Assembly (NCBI RefSeq): GCF_022201045.2
Contig: NC_068558.1
Coordinates: forward strand, 3,224,001 to 3,288,000
Length of the DNA stretch: 64,000 nt
DNA from: Citrus sinensis
Taxonomy: Eukaryota; Streptophyta; Magnoliopsida; Sapindales; Rutaceae
Reading direction: 5' to 3'
Translations under genes and position numbers: made by a program
The notes under the pieces: generated by a model
The model's input: the letters and a program-made list of their open reading frames with translations, nothing else
Database searches by the model: none
What the model was told of the DNA's origin: nothing
Part shown: in pieces, positions 47,210 to 62,352 of the stretch
Layout: each line of letters opens with the position of its first letter
Position numbering within the stretch: position 1 is the stretch's first letter

Positions 47210-47639
47210 TGGTGTGTTTATTTATTAGGAATGAGAATGAGAATTAAAGAACGAAAATAAATAATGTGTTTATTTGCTTAAATAAGAAGTAGAATGAAAA
47301 TAAAAGTGGTGGGTTTCACTTAAAATTAGAAATAATTATTAGAGTTTTCATTTTCATAGGAAGAGATGGAAATAGAATTTTCATTCCCTAAAATGACCAT
47401 ATTGCTCCACATAAATCTTGAGATTTTCATTTTATCTTCCTTATATTTTTATTATAACGACGATGAAAAATTTATTGTTGTTGATGATGATGATGATGAT
47501 AAATAATAATATTATTGATTATTTTTGTAGTAATTATCTCATTAATTTTAATTGTTATGAATAATAATTATAATATTATCGCTATTATAATTATAATAAT
47601 TACTATTACTATTATTTGGAATAATAATAAGTATTACTT

Positions 47640-47679
<40 letters not shown>

Positions 47680-48155
47680 TAACAATAACAACAAATAGTA
47701 ATAAAAATTATTATATTATAATAGTAATACTATTATAATTATTAATCATTATAATTGATATTATTATTATTATTTTGTTATTAATATTAATTATAGTGAT
47801 TAACAATTATAATAGTATTGCTATAATAATAATAACAACAACAATATTAATAATAATTGTTATTGTTGATGTTGTTATTATTATTATTAAGGATAATTAT
47901 AAATATTAATTATAATAATAATAACAATAAGAATAATAATTACCATTATTAAATAATGATTATAAATAATAATAATAACATTATATAATAAAATAAGATT
48001 AATTTAATAACTTATAATTATCCATTCAATATTAATGACTATATAATTTAGTCTTACGGTTAAAATAAATACTTTATTCTAATCCTTATTCTCCTTTATA
48101 ATTTTACTCCATTTTGATTAAAGTCCCATTTCAATTAAGATCAGTAAACACACAA
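47210..48155. repeat. Possible hAT-type element swollen by ATT/AAT repeats
   Basis: The outer ends GTGTGTTTATTTATTAGGAA (left) and reverse-complemented GTGTGTTTACTGATC (right) are loosely inverted. The interior 47460-47990 is almost entirely imperfect ATT/AAT trinucleotide repeats, including an uninterrupted (TAA)n run near 47642-47676 and (GAT)n at 47482-47500. No coding content. Confidence 0.45.
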
Positions 48156-48708
48156 TTACTATGTTTGACACCGGGGTGGAGATGGATTTAATTTGACGTG
48201 ATGCATCATAAATGTTGATTTGTTTGGACTGAGCAAGTAACCACGACGCGCTTCATCAAAGGATTTGTTCTTCTCCAAAGTCAATGAATATTGAGTGAAA
48301 TAATATAAAGCGAGAAGAGAAACTTTCTCTGTTCCTGGATGACTGACTGATGAGATTGAGGGGATGGGCTCCCTTCTCCTTGTTCGCACTCTCCGATATC
48401 ACTCATTCACTTACTGCCACTCCATAGTCCAGTTCCATTCCCCCACCACACTAGTAGAGTAGTAGTTACTAAATAGTATTACTATCTCTCTTTCTCTGTT
48501 CATTTATTTTACTTGACACTTGACAATTTTAAAAATTTCTCCAGCTTCGTTAATAATAAAATTTTAGTATTCCATGTGTGTGTGTATATATGTATAGTAT
48601 ATTACGACTTTAGTGAAGTAACTCTCTCACTCTCTTTCTCTTTCTCTCTCTCTGTGTCTGTCTGTGTGTCTGAATTCTAATAATCTTCTTAAGAAATCGG
48701 AAGTTTCG

Positions 48709-49670
48709 ATGGATGAACTACTGTACGGTACTTTGCACTCCACGTCGGTTGATTATTCTTTACAACAGCAGCAGCAGGAGGCGGCACTAGGGAATATGGT
48801 TTCATGGGGAAGCTATCAGAATAATAACAACAACAATAATAATAACAATGATGATGATGATGATGATGATAATATTGAGGCCTACGGTGGTGAGCATGAG
48901 ATTGGGAATATTTCTGCGGTTTATGGATCGGAGCCGGAGCAGATGGGGTCCGGTAATAATTCATCGTCATCATCAGATGCTGCTTCTTCATTAATGGTGG
49001 CTGTGGCTGAGATTCAAAGGAACAATACTACTAGTTCTGAAGAACAAGTTTCCAGTGCAATCAGAGCCCAAATTGCTTCTCATCCTCTTTACCCTAAACT
49101 GCTCCAAGCCTATATTGATTGCCAAAAGGTACTTAATACTTTCCTAAGTCATTTTAACCCATTTTTATGAGCTGACAATAATTTTTTCCAAGGTTTTTGT
49201 TCGTCTCTTATGCTTTTTACTTATTTCACTTATAATGACATTCGATTTTTTTTTTTTCCTTCAAGGTGGGCGCGTCACCGGAGATAGCTAATGTGTTAGA
49301 TGATATCAGGCGCGAAGGTGATGTTAGTAATAGAAACTGGGTCGTTTCAAGTTGCTGCTGGGGCGCCGATCCCGAGCTCGACGAGTTCATGGTCTCTCTT
49401 TCTCTTTGAGCAGACCCGAACCCCCACACACACACCCTCATACATACAGCTTCTCTCTCTGTAACACCATAGTTACCCGTTCGAAAAGCACAAACCCTAA
49501 TTTTGTTTTATTCTTTTTTTTTTTGAAGGGAACTTACTGCGATATATTGGTGAAGTACAAATCAGATCTCTCGAAGCCTTACGACGAAGCATCGTCGTTT
49601 TTGAACAATATGGAGACGCAGCTAAGCAACCTCTGCAACGTTGTTTCCAGAAGCCATGGTTCTGGTTTCT

Positions 49671-49709
<39 letters not shown>

Positions 49710-52700
49710 CTCTCTAATATTAACATGCGTTGCTCAGAATTAATTTCGATTATTGTTTAATGAGTTTGTCGATAATCGTGCAGTAGATCCTTGTTGCCTT
49801 CTTTTTACTTAATTTGTTGAGTCATGTTGCGAGACAGCTGCATGATCTCATTCTCATATAAATTAGGAACCTTCGTTTCAATTCTCGTATGGGAATAAAA
49901 ATTGGGCGCAGTTTAGCAGAAAATGTAGCGCACTTTAGCAAGGCGAATCGGCTAACTCGTGAGAAGAAGATTTTAGTCAGTGATTGCTTTACTAGGGCAA
50001 GTTCCTATGACATGATGGCTTCTGAATTTGCAGCTGTAGTAAGCATTTAATCTTTAAGATTTAGGGATGCGCGAGATCTGATTGTACTTCACCTATTATG
50101 GCATAGTCTACAGGCCAAAAATAGAACCCTGGAATTAAGAAATTTTATGCCCCCTTAAAAATAAATGGACTTTTATGTCACTCATGGGATACAAAGAAAC
50201 ACATAATTTTAAGAAAATGTAAAACCAACTTATTTGGAGCCGGGTTTTTAAATGATTTGATATGTCAAGATTGTATCTGTTTTTCTTCCTAGTCTTTGTT
50301 AGAAATTGTTTATAGTGGAACAAAAGTAATAATCGTGATACTTAATTGAACAGTAAGTGATATATGAGTTAGAAAATTAATTTGTGGATAGTTTCGACGG
50401 GAAATGGAAAATACATTAGAGAGGAATTTTTGTTAGAGCCTTTGCCATTGCTTTCATCTATTCTGTCCCAACTGGCAAACTGATCTTGCAGTCCTGAAAC
50501 CTAATAAGCAAACAAGTTGAGGCATTCTCTTCTTCCGTAGAAACTTCAAAGGTCATAATATATCAATCAATTTTAGCAACTTGTGAACAAGTTCCTTGTA
50601 CTAGGTGGAGAGAATGCTGGTTATTTAACTTGTGTTACATATTCTTGGTGAGTGTAGTCATGATTGTCATGGTATTTCTTTTGTTTACTAACAACTTGTT
50701 TTAGTAAGATATTTTTTTTTATGTATCATCTGTAATTGAGTGGATCATGAATTGCTGTGCATGCCATCTCTGCGAATTAAAAATTCATTCTTCAAGATTG
50801 GTCTTGGGACTGCAATGCAATGCCTTTGGTTAGTTTAAGTATGGGATGTCTGAGAAATATATATATATTTTTTAAGCATAAAAAGGAACTCATAGAGAAT
50901 AGTTGCTAGCAGTTCATATGTATAAAATAAATCTGACATGAAAGCAAATCTCATTTCTCCACAATTATCCACATCATCACCACAAACATATATCTGATAG
51001 AATCTTGCAACTAACACAAGATATTGTGTCAGAGTGAAGTACAATGAGTCAATGAATTAAGTTCCCAAAATATTACACACCCAAATCTTCTGGTATCGAT
51101 ATCACTTTCTTTCCTTTCCCGTTTGTATTTGTGTTGATCCCTTTTGAATGTGTCAACTTTGAAGCTGTGTGAATCATAGAATAATAGCTTGATTTATAAG
51201 CTTTTGCATTGGTACAGATGGGCTTTGTCGCCAAAAATGTTACTTTAATTGTACTTTTGTACTGTCAGGTTTGCAATTTTACACATATAGTATGGCCTCA
51301 GGCTTTTCAGCATTACTTAATGGGAAAGATACTTTTTTTTTTTGGTAATTACTTCGTAGTTGCACGATTACGAGGTTGTGGTTGTGGATGTGGATGTGGA
51401 TGTGGTTTGCAAGTATGAACTTTGGGTGTAGAAAAGTTGGTGAATTTAATACTTGGTTTGCTTATGAGTGAATTCTAAAGATTTAATTTTAAAAGAGCAC
51501 ATCATCGTGGAGCCATATGGCCGGTTAGTCTCGAAGACATTCAATTGGTGAACCTTTTTTCTTTTTCAGTGATGCATGCTGGAGCATGTTCTTTGAATTT
51601 TATCATGTTGCACTATGGCTGCTTTAGACAAAACTTGGAACGAGCTTTTTGTTAAGAAGGGTTGTATATTACTTAAATTACTTAGGGAGTAATTAATTCT
51701 AGCAACTCTGGAATTGAATTCTTTTGTTGAAACAATAAGATCAAATTCATTATGACTAACTAGTTTTTGGCTAGTTAGAACGTTCACTCAGGGTTTTGCC
51801 AGTGTCTTTTTTTTTTTTAATTGGGTGAAAATGTGGCCTTTCTCTAAGTTCTAGGAATTTGATTTGTGTGTCTTGCTGAAACTTGAAGTACACAAAAATG
51901 CGAGTTGCTACATGCTTTAAAATTTAGGCTCTCCAATGGTAAGATTTGTGGGGCAGGACTCTTTACTTCAGGATGACATGATTTCAAAGCATCCAGGCTA
52001 ATTATTCATTTCATCTACTTTTTGGAATATGCTTCCTAAAATTATATTTTTGTACATCCCAGTAGTCTCATGGGAGGAAGTATTATATGAATGGATGGTT
52101 TATTCTATTGCTGAAGGGTGTATGCTGTTTGTGTAGAACCTCTTAACCTGGCTGTTATAATACATAATCTCATGTTACACGCGTTGACCAAACTAAGCAG
52201 CTGTCTTTATGTTTCGGAGTGCTTGGGAATTTCATCTTAGGGTTTGTGTCATATTATGTTAAGAGTTTGTATCCTCAACTGTACACAAAATTGTTGTACT
52301 CAGTAGTGCAGTGAAAATGGCTTTCAGATCATAACTCTTAACATAATTATTTTCTATGGTATTGGAGTATTATTTTGTCTCTTTGCGCCTTCCAGTGTTA
52401 TCGTTTGTTTCCTTGTGCTACGTAAACATAGGAATCCCCATTGCACATGCTTTCTGGTGCATGTGATTTCAAAATGTTTTGAGATTTTCATCTACTTCCA
52501 TGCTGAGCTCATTGTTTTCTTTGACTCCTCATTTCTTACTGAAGGCATGAGAAAATGTGGTATTTTCATGTTGTAAATTTGATGAGAAGCAGGTTCTACA
52601 CTTATATGGATTAGTAGTTTGTATTAGGGATATCTCTAGGTTTAACTTGGGCTGTAGCTTAGTGGTTCTAGTTATTTTACCAGACACGTATGTACCGTAC

Positions 52701-54494
52701 GTGCCCCGTGCTCTTTATTTTACTTGGTTATAAAAATTGTTAAGTGAAAATAAAATCAGAACTAATGAAATTTAATTAAAAAAGATGCGTTTTGGGGGAA
52801 CCTGCAGCCGGCATTGACTCCCCCGCAGTTGCCGCTGCCGCTGCATGCATATGAGAACCACTCTCAGTCTCCGGGTGCGAGTGGAGTATTCTTCTTGTGT
52901 CTCTGGTAGTAGGCTATGGTATCTACTTTGCATCGTTGGACATCACAACGGTTGATAAGTCAATGTCAGAGTGATTTCTGGCTCAGGTTGATCGAACACG
53001 TGATGTGACAGTAGATTTGGCTCTCCCTTGCAATTCCCAATGCTTGATCTTTGGACTTTTGGTGAAAGAAAACACAGTGCACGGCAATGACTAGTCATGA
53101 CTTCACTCATGACAGAGCTTTGGAAGATGAAAAATAGTGCGTGCCTTGCGGGGTACCTCTTTACTTTTTAATCGTCTAAATGGTAAAAAGTCCAAGTCTC
53201 TCATCCATCACTGAGACTATCCCGAACTGACCCTGCCTCGGCCTTTGTCTATGATACGACATATCCACCCGCTCAGATATGTGCATGTGTGTGTTTTTAT
53301 ATATGGTTTAACTAAGGATCAACCCGCGTTACGTTTAACTACACACACTCGTAACAACAGTAACAATATCATCTTATTACTGTTATATTCTATTACTGTT
53401 GCTGTGAGTGTGTGTATGTCGTAACATAGCACTTGCCCTTAACTAATAGTATATGTCTTAACTAATAGAGGATTTTTATTATCTAATAAGGAAAAAAAGT
53501 AAAAATATGTAAAAAAAAAGTATTTTATCATAATGTATTTTATGTTTTATAGTATTTTATAGTATATTAAATTGTATAAGTTTATTATTTTTAATTTATT
53601 TTATATTTTAATAATCTAAGGGGTGTGTGTATTGTGAATTTTCTGTTGATGCGACCTGCCATCGCTCTCTCCCCTCCCACCCTAACTTTGTTTTAAATAA
53701 TGCTTCCGCGTGAGTCTGTTTTTTTGTGTTCCATTCCGTCTCCATATGTTTTACTGTGTCACTTTATTTGGCCGCTGCGGCCTTTACCTTTCTTTTACGT
53801 GCCCGTTTTACCCTTTTCTTTTTAATTATTAAGCTGAAAAAAGAAATGATAAATCCAATAAACCTTCGTAACAAAACAAACCAAATATAACGAGATGATA
53901 CATAATGGTTGTTACTTTTCTCATTCTAAATGTATATGCATTAAAAGTTAGTTAAAACGTTACATACATGTTATTAATGTCTTTACTTACCAGATGAAGC
54001 TGATCCTGGTGGATCATGGGAGGAAGATTTAAGTGGGGGCGAGACTGAAGTTTCCGAGTGTTTTCGGATGCCACCTGTGGACCGTGAAACAAAAGACAAC
54101 CTCATTCGTAAATATGGTGGTTATATTAGCACATTGAAGCATGAATTTTCAAAAAAGAAGAAGAAGGGAAAGCTGCCTAAAGAAGCTAGACAAATCTTGT
54201 TTGACTGGTGGAATCTTCACTACAACTGGCCCTACCCCACGGTAAAACAAAATTTTATTTGTCACGACAACAGCATATCAGTTGGGGCTTAACCCTCTCG
54301 GAACTAGGGTTTGCTAATGAACAATTTTTGTGCAGGAAGCAGACAAGGTTGCGTTGGCCGAATCAACAGGTCTAGACCAGAGGCAGATTAACAATTGGTT
54401 CATAAATCAAAGGAAACGGCATTGGAAACCTTCAGAGAGTGTGCAATTTAATCTTATGGACAGTGTATGTGGACCTATTGTCATAAATGATTGA
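48709..54494 (+). CDS. Class I KNOX (knotted1-like) homeobox transcription factor
   Basis: KNOX class I proteins keep shoot meristem cells undifferentiated and pattern leaves and stems; they act in the nucleus with BELL partners. Exons: 48709-49128, 49266-49391, 49529-49658, 53994-54241, 54336-54494; 1083 bases, 360 residues. N-terminus [12 protein letters not shown] with Gln5 and Asn/Asp runs (about residues 22-26, 45-61). KNOX1 spans about 119-156 ([20 protein letters not shown]), KNOX2 about 176-217 ([20 protein letters not shown]), the ELK domain about 255-277 ([18 protein letters not shown]), and the TALE homeodomain about 278-340 with the PYP loop insertion (305-307) and recognition helix [12 protein letters not shown]. 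The short tail ending CGPIVIND is closer to the KNAT2/KNAT6 group than to STM or KNAT1. Intron 3 is 4335 bases long. The ATG at 48709 opens the conserved N-terminus; a near-cognate start upstream adds no family sequence. Confidence 0.93.
49659..53993 (+). promoter_or_regulatory. Long third intron of the KNOX gene
   Basis: 4335 bases between the KNOX2 exon and the ELK exon, more than ten times longer than the other introns. It starts with a (CT)n tract (about 49673-49716), contains a GC-richer non-repetitive stretch at about 52790-53170, and a 123-bp transposon at 53316-53438. In maize kn1 and barley BKn3, changes in comparable long introns cause ectopic expression, so regulatory content here is plausible but inferred. 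Confidence 0.5.
53316..53438. mobile_element. 123-bp Mutator-like MITE inside KNOX intron 3
   Basis: TTAACTAA flanks it on both sides (53308-53315, 53439-53446). The arms ACACACACTCGTAACAACAG and, inverted, ACACACACTCACAGCAACAG pair as a hairpin. The right end, reverse-complemented GGGCAAGTGCTATGTTAC, resembles the ends of 56536-56676 and 40874-41843. The duplication is 8 bases exact, possibly 9 with a mismatch. Confidence 0.68.
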
Positions 54495-55524
54495 GGTTGG
54501 GCTGGTAATTGCCTTTTATTGCTTCACTTTTAATCTGTGTATTCTCCCTAATTCTACACTCTGCTCATGCTGCTAATGCAATGCTTACGTTTTAGTTTGG
54601 CACTCTTACCCTTTTCCGAATGTGTTGAGTGAGCGCCATTCTTGTGGCCTTGTGTTGTTAAAAGACATGATTTACTAATTAATTAAGCGTTGTGAATATT
54701 GATTGCATGCAACTTCGAAATGTTGACTTGCATCTTATCTGAAGATTATCCCCCGTTATTGTAAGTATCAATATGCATTAAATAAACCTCTGTAATTGAG
54801 TAATCTATAAATCAATAATCTCTATTATATAATAATTTTTTGCGGTTGCAACTTGTGCTAAAGATTAAATTAATAATTTTGATAAATTAATAAGTTTTTT
54901 TTTAATAAAAACTCTTATATAGCTTTGTGATTAGATTCATATCATAAATTGATAATGTGCTGAAATTACAAATATAATTATTATGATATTTTATTAAATA
55001 AAACACGAGTTTATTATAACTTTTTATTTTTCTTTAAATTTACGTATAATTGGATCTCATTTCTAATTTTGCTTATTGCTTCTAGAATTTTCGGGATTGA
55101 ATTATGAAATTGCAAGAAGTTTTAAATTTTTTGTTAATTTAATTTATATTTAGTGGATTAATTCATTTTTAATTGATTATATTAGTAAAATGCAATGAAT
55201 TTTTAGTTAATTAAAATATATGTTCATTATATTATATATACATTATGAATTAATAAATTATTAAATTAATCGATTAATTATTTTTAAAAAAAATTAATAT
55301 ATTAAATGATTTTGATGTTATTAATTTATAGAGGTTTTGATGTAGGCCCAAATTTGAGTATCTTTGCCTCTTTGGACTTGTTTAACAAATGCTTGTATAA
55401 TGGGTTGCTTTCCTTATCTCTTGCATTGTTGCAGGAGTGGAGCTTTTAGTGCCCCTCAAAAGTCCTTATGACACCCCCTTTCAATTTTGTTCTTTAAAGC
55501 ACCCGAGATTAATTTATAAAATAC
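54495..55524. other. KNOX 3' region and AT-rich spacer
   Basis: The left part is the probable 3' UTR; the remainder is AT-rich with no coding region. Confidence 0.4.
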
Positions 55525-56210
55525 TAAGGTGTTGTTTGTTTTCTCGTCTGAAGTCTGAATTTAATTTTTTTTTCAGACATTTATTTATTTTAGGTTATTT
55601 TTTTTAACTTATCACTTATTTTCAAACAATTTTATTTGAATAGAAAAAATTCACTTTTATTTGAAGTCTGAAATCTAAATACAAAATTTTAATTTCAAAT
55701 CTCAAAAATACCCTTAACAATTCATGTATTTCCAATATTATGTATAAACCTAATATTTTTGTATTATTCTTGAAGCTTTTTTAATTGCTTTAAAATTTTA
55801 TTCACATGATAACATTAGTTAAACTCAAATATTGAACAAATCAATTATGTTCATTGTGATGAATCAAAAATGAAATAACAATGTTGACTTTATAATAAAA
55901 TTTGATGTTATAATTATATCTTTCATTAAAAAAATTAAATTAAAATCAACAATGATAATATTTTTTAAATGCTACCAAACTAATCAACATGCGAAAATTA
56001 TAAATTATGAAAAACAAATATATACACAACTTAAAAGGATATTTATGTCAAACAAATATCTTCAGATGTTGAAAAAGAAAAAACAAACATATCATTCAAA
56101 CATTTTCATTCAGACTTATTCATATTTCAGTTAAATTCAGATCTATTCAGATTTAAGTCTTTGCTTACGTTAACTTTTCAAACAAGTAAATTATACTAAC
56201 TCATAAATTA
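55525..56210. repeat. Probable decayed hAT-type non-autonomous element
   Basis: Begins AAGGTGTTGTTTGTTTTC and contains TCTGAAGTCTGAAT at the left and inverted ATTCAGA-type motifs at the right (ATTCAGACTTATTCA, ATTCAGATCTATTCAGA). The ends are not resolved, so the limits are approximate. Confidence 0.4.
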
Positions 56211-56535
56211 AAATCCATCGTCTTATTATTAAATGTTACCTTCAAAAGAGTATTTCTTCTAAATATTTATTTGTAAAATGTATATAAATACTAAAATCTT
56301 AAATTATTTTCTCCTTATTATATACTTTTTATCTCTATAATTCTAAATTCTTAAAAGTTTATAAGAAAAATATATTTTCAATTAAAGTTTCAAATATAAA
56401 TATAAATTATGAAATTAGCTAAGTGTAAAAAACTTGAAAAGAATGTTTAATTACATTTTTATTTAAAATTAAAAGCAAGAATTCTTTTTTGATTATTTAA
56501 TTATGTAACTTTAGTTGAAGAGGGATTTTATAAAG

Positions 56536-56676
56536 GAGTCCAGCTATGTTGCAACAGTGGTATGGTAACACTGTTGCTTTCAACTATTGGATCTTGCTAA
56601 AACAACTATACAAGTATAGATTCAATGACTGGTTGCAAATGTGGTATCATACCACTGTTGCAACATAGTCTTGCCC
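56536..56676. mobile_element. Mutator-like MITE, 141 bp
   Basis: TTTATAAAG occurs directly at 56527-56535 and 56677-56685, a 9-bp target duplication. The inner terminal repeat CTATGTTGCAACAGTGGTAT is perfect on both arms (20 bases), with outer ends GAGTCCAG and GGGCAAGA. No coding capacity. Confidence 0.85.
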
Positions 56677-56771
56677 TTTATAAAGAATTAAAAGGGATTT
56701 CAAAATGCCTACTCTTCTTGCATTATTATTGAAAACCCAACCAAAAAAAACATCGTCATTCTGTTGACTAT

Positions 56772-56772
56772 A

Positions 56773-56808
<36 letters not shown>

Positions 56809-56814
56809 TGTGTT
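56772..56814. repeat. TA and TGTA microsatellite
   Basis: A (TA)n run passes into about eight TGTA/TATG tetranucleotide units. It lies about 680 bases upstream of the receptor-kinase start. Confidence 0.8.
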
Positions 56815-57491
56815 GAAGGCATGCAAGGGTTTCAGAACTAGCATTGCTTTATATCTTAAATTATCTGCAGAAAAAAAAAAAGAGAATTGATTCATTGCAG
56901 AGGATATATCTATTTTGCAGTGTGAAATTCATTGAGTCCACAACCCAGGCCTCTGAAATGAAGAGATTCCTGCCACTTTCGGGCTTTTGGCAGCTTAAAA
57001 TATTGTGTATGAAACACAATGCTGCCATGTGTAATGAAATATGATATTAACACTTCTCCATCATGCAAAAAAAACTAAAACTCTATGTTGTAATAACAGT
57101 CTTCTAAATAAAGAAAAAGGAAACAAAATCCAGTTCATCCTCCCCTTTTGTTTCTTCTCTCATTTCCATCTCCATCTCTACGCCCTCTGCAAACCCAAAT
57201 CTAACCAAAAAAAAAAAAAAATTTCCATTATGCATTCAAGAAACAGAAAACTATTTTCAAAAAACCACTGCATACCTCCGTAGGAGTTGATTCATTCTCT
57301 CTCCTTCTCCCAACCCACTCTATAATTCAAATAAAAAATAAAAATAAAAAGATAGTGTGAGCGAGGAGAAAGAGAAGAGAACGGAGATAATCCATAGAAT
57401 GATAAGATCACTTTGTCCTGTTTTCAAAGACAGAGCACATTGAAAACAGAGCGCCACCGCCACCGCCACCCCTGTTCTTGAATTCAATTCA

Positions 57492-59944
<2,453 letters not shown>

Positions 59945-60772
59945 CATCAACTCATCTTTCTCCATACATCTGGAGAAACAGGTTGGTTTTTGATTCAGGA
60001 AATGCAGGTCAGAGAGATCTCTCTTTGTGGGAAATGAGTTCAAAAGACCACATAGGGTGTGCGCTGCACTGCACTCAAAGTTCATCTTCTTGAAGATTGT
60101 GAATTACAATGTGGCAGAAGCCAATGAGATGGAGCAAGTTTTGTTGCCCAGAAATGTAAAGAGAGAAGATTTGTTACTCTAGGAGGCTTATGTACATACC
60201 ATTTTTCCAATGCGATATAGCGAGGGGTCGTAGATTTTTTTTTTTAATTTCTTTCTTTATTTTTTGGCTATAATTTATAGATTAATATCCCGAATATGGC
60301 ATATACAGCGATAATTCGATTCTGACAGATGTTCATATTCATTTTCTTCTTTTCCAGAAGCTTTTCAGGTTGATAGAGTACTCCATTAAAATTCTGCGCT
60401 CAGTAATTTCTATCGTCTTGAGTAGATTATTATTATTTCCAGTCACCATGAACATGGCAAAATTTTGGTACAACATAGGTGGACAAAACTAGAACACAAA
60501 ATAGGTTCTTTTCATTTTTCACTTGGCTTCTGTTATACGGTTAAGTTGCTGAAAAATAATGGTTGCCATTGGTAACTGCGTTCAATAATATAGAGTTCGT
60601 TGGGAACAAGTGAAAGATATGCATGAAACAATCTGAAGTCAAAATGACGCCTCATTTAAATACCAATAAAGAAAATGACCAGTTATTTATCTGGTAAACA
60701 GTACAAAGATATTGACATTGTATGTCTGCAATAAGGGGGAAAAAAAAAGGGGCACATGCATACTAGGATTTA
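59945..60772. other. CRK 3' region, no further gene seen
   Basis: Probable 3' UTR up to about 60240, then AT-rich DNA without coding signals. Confidence 0.4.
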
Positions 60773-61040
60773 GGGTGCATTTGAGATTGAGTTTAGACAG
60801 CTGTAGTTTAAAAATTACATCATTAAAATATTTGGTAAATATTAATTGCTGTAGTTTGGAAGATATGTTAATATAATTTTTCACTTGTTTGATAGAAAAT
60901 CTATTATGTCTTTAATAATTTTGTCAAAATTATTATTTAAAATTTATATTTACTATATATTATTAACTTTTATTTTATAATTATAACTTTTTTTTCACAG
61001 CAGCTGTAATTTTTATAGAACCTCAATTCCAAACAGAATC
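60773..61040 (+). mobile_element. PIF/Harbinger-like MITE, family B copy 3
   Basis: 268 bp, ends GGGTGCATTTGAGATTGAG and (reverse complement) GATTCTGTTTGGAATTGAGG, flanked by TTA on both sides (60770-60772, 61041-61043). Shares ACAGCTGTAGTTTAAAAATT-type subterminal sequence with copy 2. Confidence 0.82.
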
Positions 61041-61285
61041 TTAAAGTCACCCAATATTTACTCTTATTAATTTCCAGCCTTTATTATATGAGAAATTAAT
61101 GGAAAAAGTAGTAGTCATTTTAAAAATACACATCTAAACACTTTCTATTAATGAATTATTCCATTTACATAAAGACAATGATGTTAATGTACTATAATGT
61201 AAGTCAAAACTAGTAATTAATGTACTATAATGTAGGTCAAAATTGATGTACTATAATTGCCGAGAAGTAGATGACATTCATGACT

Positions 61286-61980
61286 TAAGGATGGTAAAAT
61301 CTTCCATGAATTTGAGGTTCTATAGGGCTCCACTTAAAATGGGGTGAATTTTGAATAATTTTTGGGGAATGAGGTAGGGGAAGGGGAAAAAAATCCCTAA
61401 ATTCTTAATGGAGTGCGTTTTGATTTTGTACTTCCCACCCCACCCCAATCCAATCCCAATTATATATAATTTTTTTAATTTTTATTTAATAATTTTTGTT
61501 TTATCAATTATAATGTTAGTTAATAAATTTTCTTTTTATTTTTACTTGACATAAATGAGCTATAATTAAAAGAAAACTCTACAATATAATTTTTATTCAA
61601 CTTAAAACATTATTACATTTTCTTTTCTCTCTTAAAATACTGCATTCTTCAAATATTTTTCAATTTTGATATCATTTCAAGATATTATTTTAAATATTTA
61701 GAGATTTTTTAAAAATAATTTAAATACTTTATAATATGATAATGATTTTATTTAAGTATTTAATTTTTAATTTGTTAAAATCATGTATCTACACATATTA
61801 TAAAATAAATAAATGAAGGAACGGGTGGGGATGAAGAACTAATTTCCCACGTGAGAATTTTTCATCCTCATCGTACTAAATTTATTAAGAAATAAAATAA
61901 AAATAGAGATAAAATTTTTAATAAGATAAAAAATAGAGTAAACCTCTCAATCCCAGCCCCACCCCATTGCCATCCCTGCG
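61286..61980. mobile_element. hAT-like non-autonomous element, about 690 bp
   Basis: Left end TAAGGATGGTAAAATC and right end reverse-complemented CAGGGATGGCAATGGGGTGG resemble the element at 25503-26437. Subterminal GGGG/CCCC blocks flank an AT-rich core. The flanking 8-mers do not match, so the limits or the duplication have decayed. Confidence 0.5.
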
Positions 61981-62178
61981 ACACACGCTGGAATGGGGTT
62001 TAAATAAATGTTTTGTTGTCCATTTCAGAAAAATGTGAGGTCTAATTGAGTATTTGGACATGTTTTGGGTGTCGTTTCCAAAAATAAATGGGCTCTAAGC
62101 TGGGCCTACAGGCCCATTAAGCTGAAACTAGGCCTAAATGTAAAACGTACTGGCGCGTGCGCGAAATTCGAGCGGATA

Positions 62179-62313
62179 ATGTACCGAGCTGCAAGCACAG
62201 CAGAAGCTTGAGGCATTCAAACAAGAATCAGAATCCGAGTCAGTGATGGAACAATTTCCATTTCCTCGTTCTGTTGTTGGTTTTGTCTTAGTCTGAAGAT
62301 GTGGAGCATGTGA
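62179..62313 (+). other. Cluster of three upstream ORFs before the PP2A B55 start
   Basis: Short ORFs at 62179-62211 (10 codons plus stop), 62246-62296 (16 codons plus stop) and 62299-62313 (4 codons plus stop) precede the ATG at 62353. They matter only if they are part of the transcript leader; the transcription start is unknown. Confidence 0.45.
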
Positions 62314-62352
62314 AATCAACAAACGACGCCGTTTCTTCACAAAGCATCATAT

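Noticed and set aside
47460-47990. A tandem satellite or CRISPR-like array
   Set aside because: The repeats are imperfect trinucleotides without unique spacers; it is a decayed microsatellite block.
48664-48708. Extra N-terminal residues upstream of the KNOX start
   Set aside because: There is no ATG at the upstream end of this frame and the added residues do not match the family. The ATG at 48709 opens the conserved N-terminus.
62134-62340. 68-codon minus-strand frame upstream of PP2A B55
   Set aside because: It overlaps the probable B55 leader, has no domain features and is short enough to be chance.
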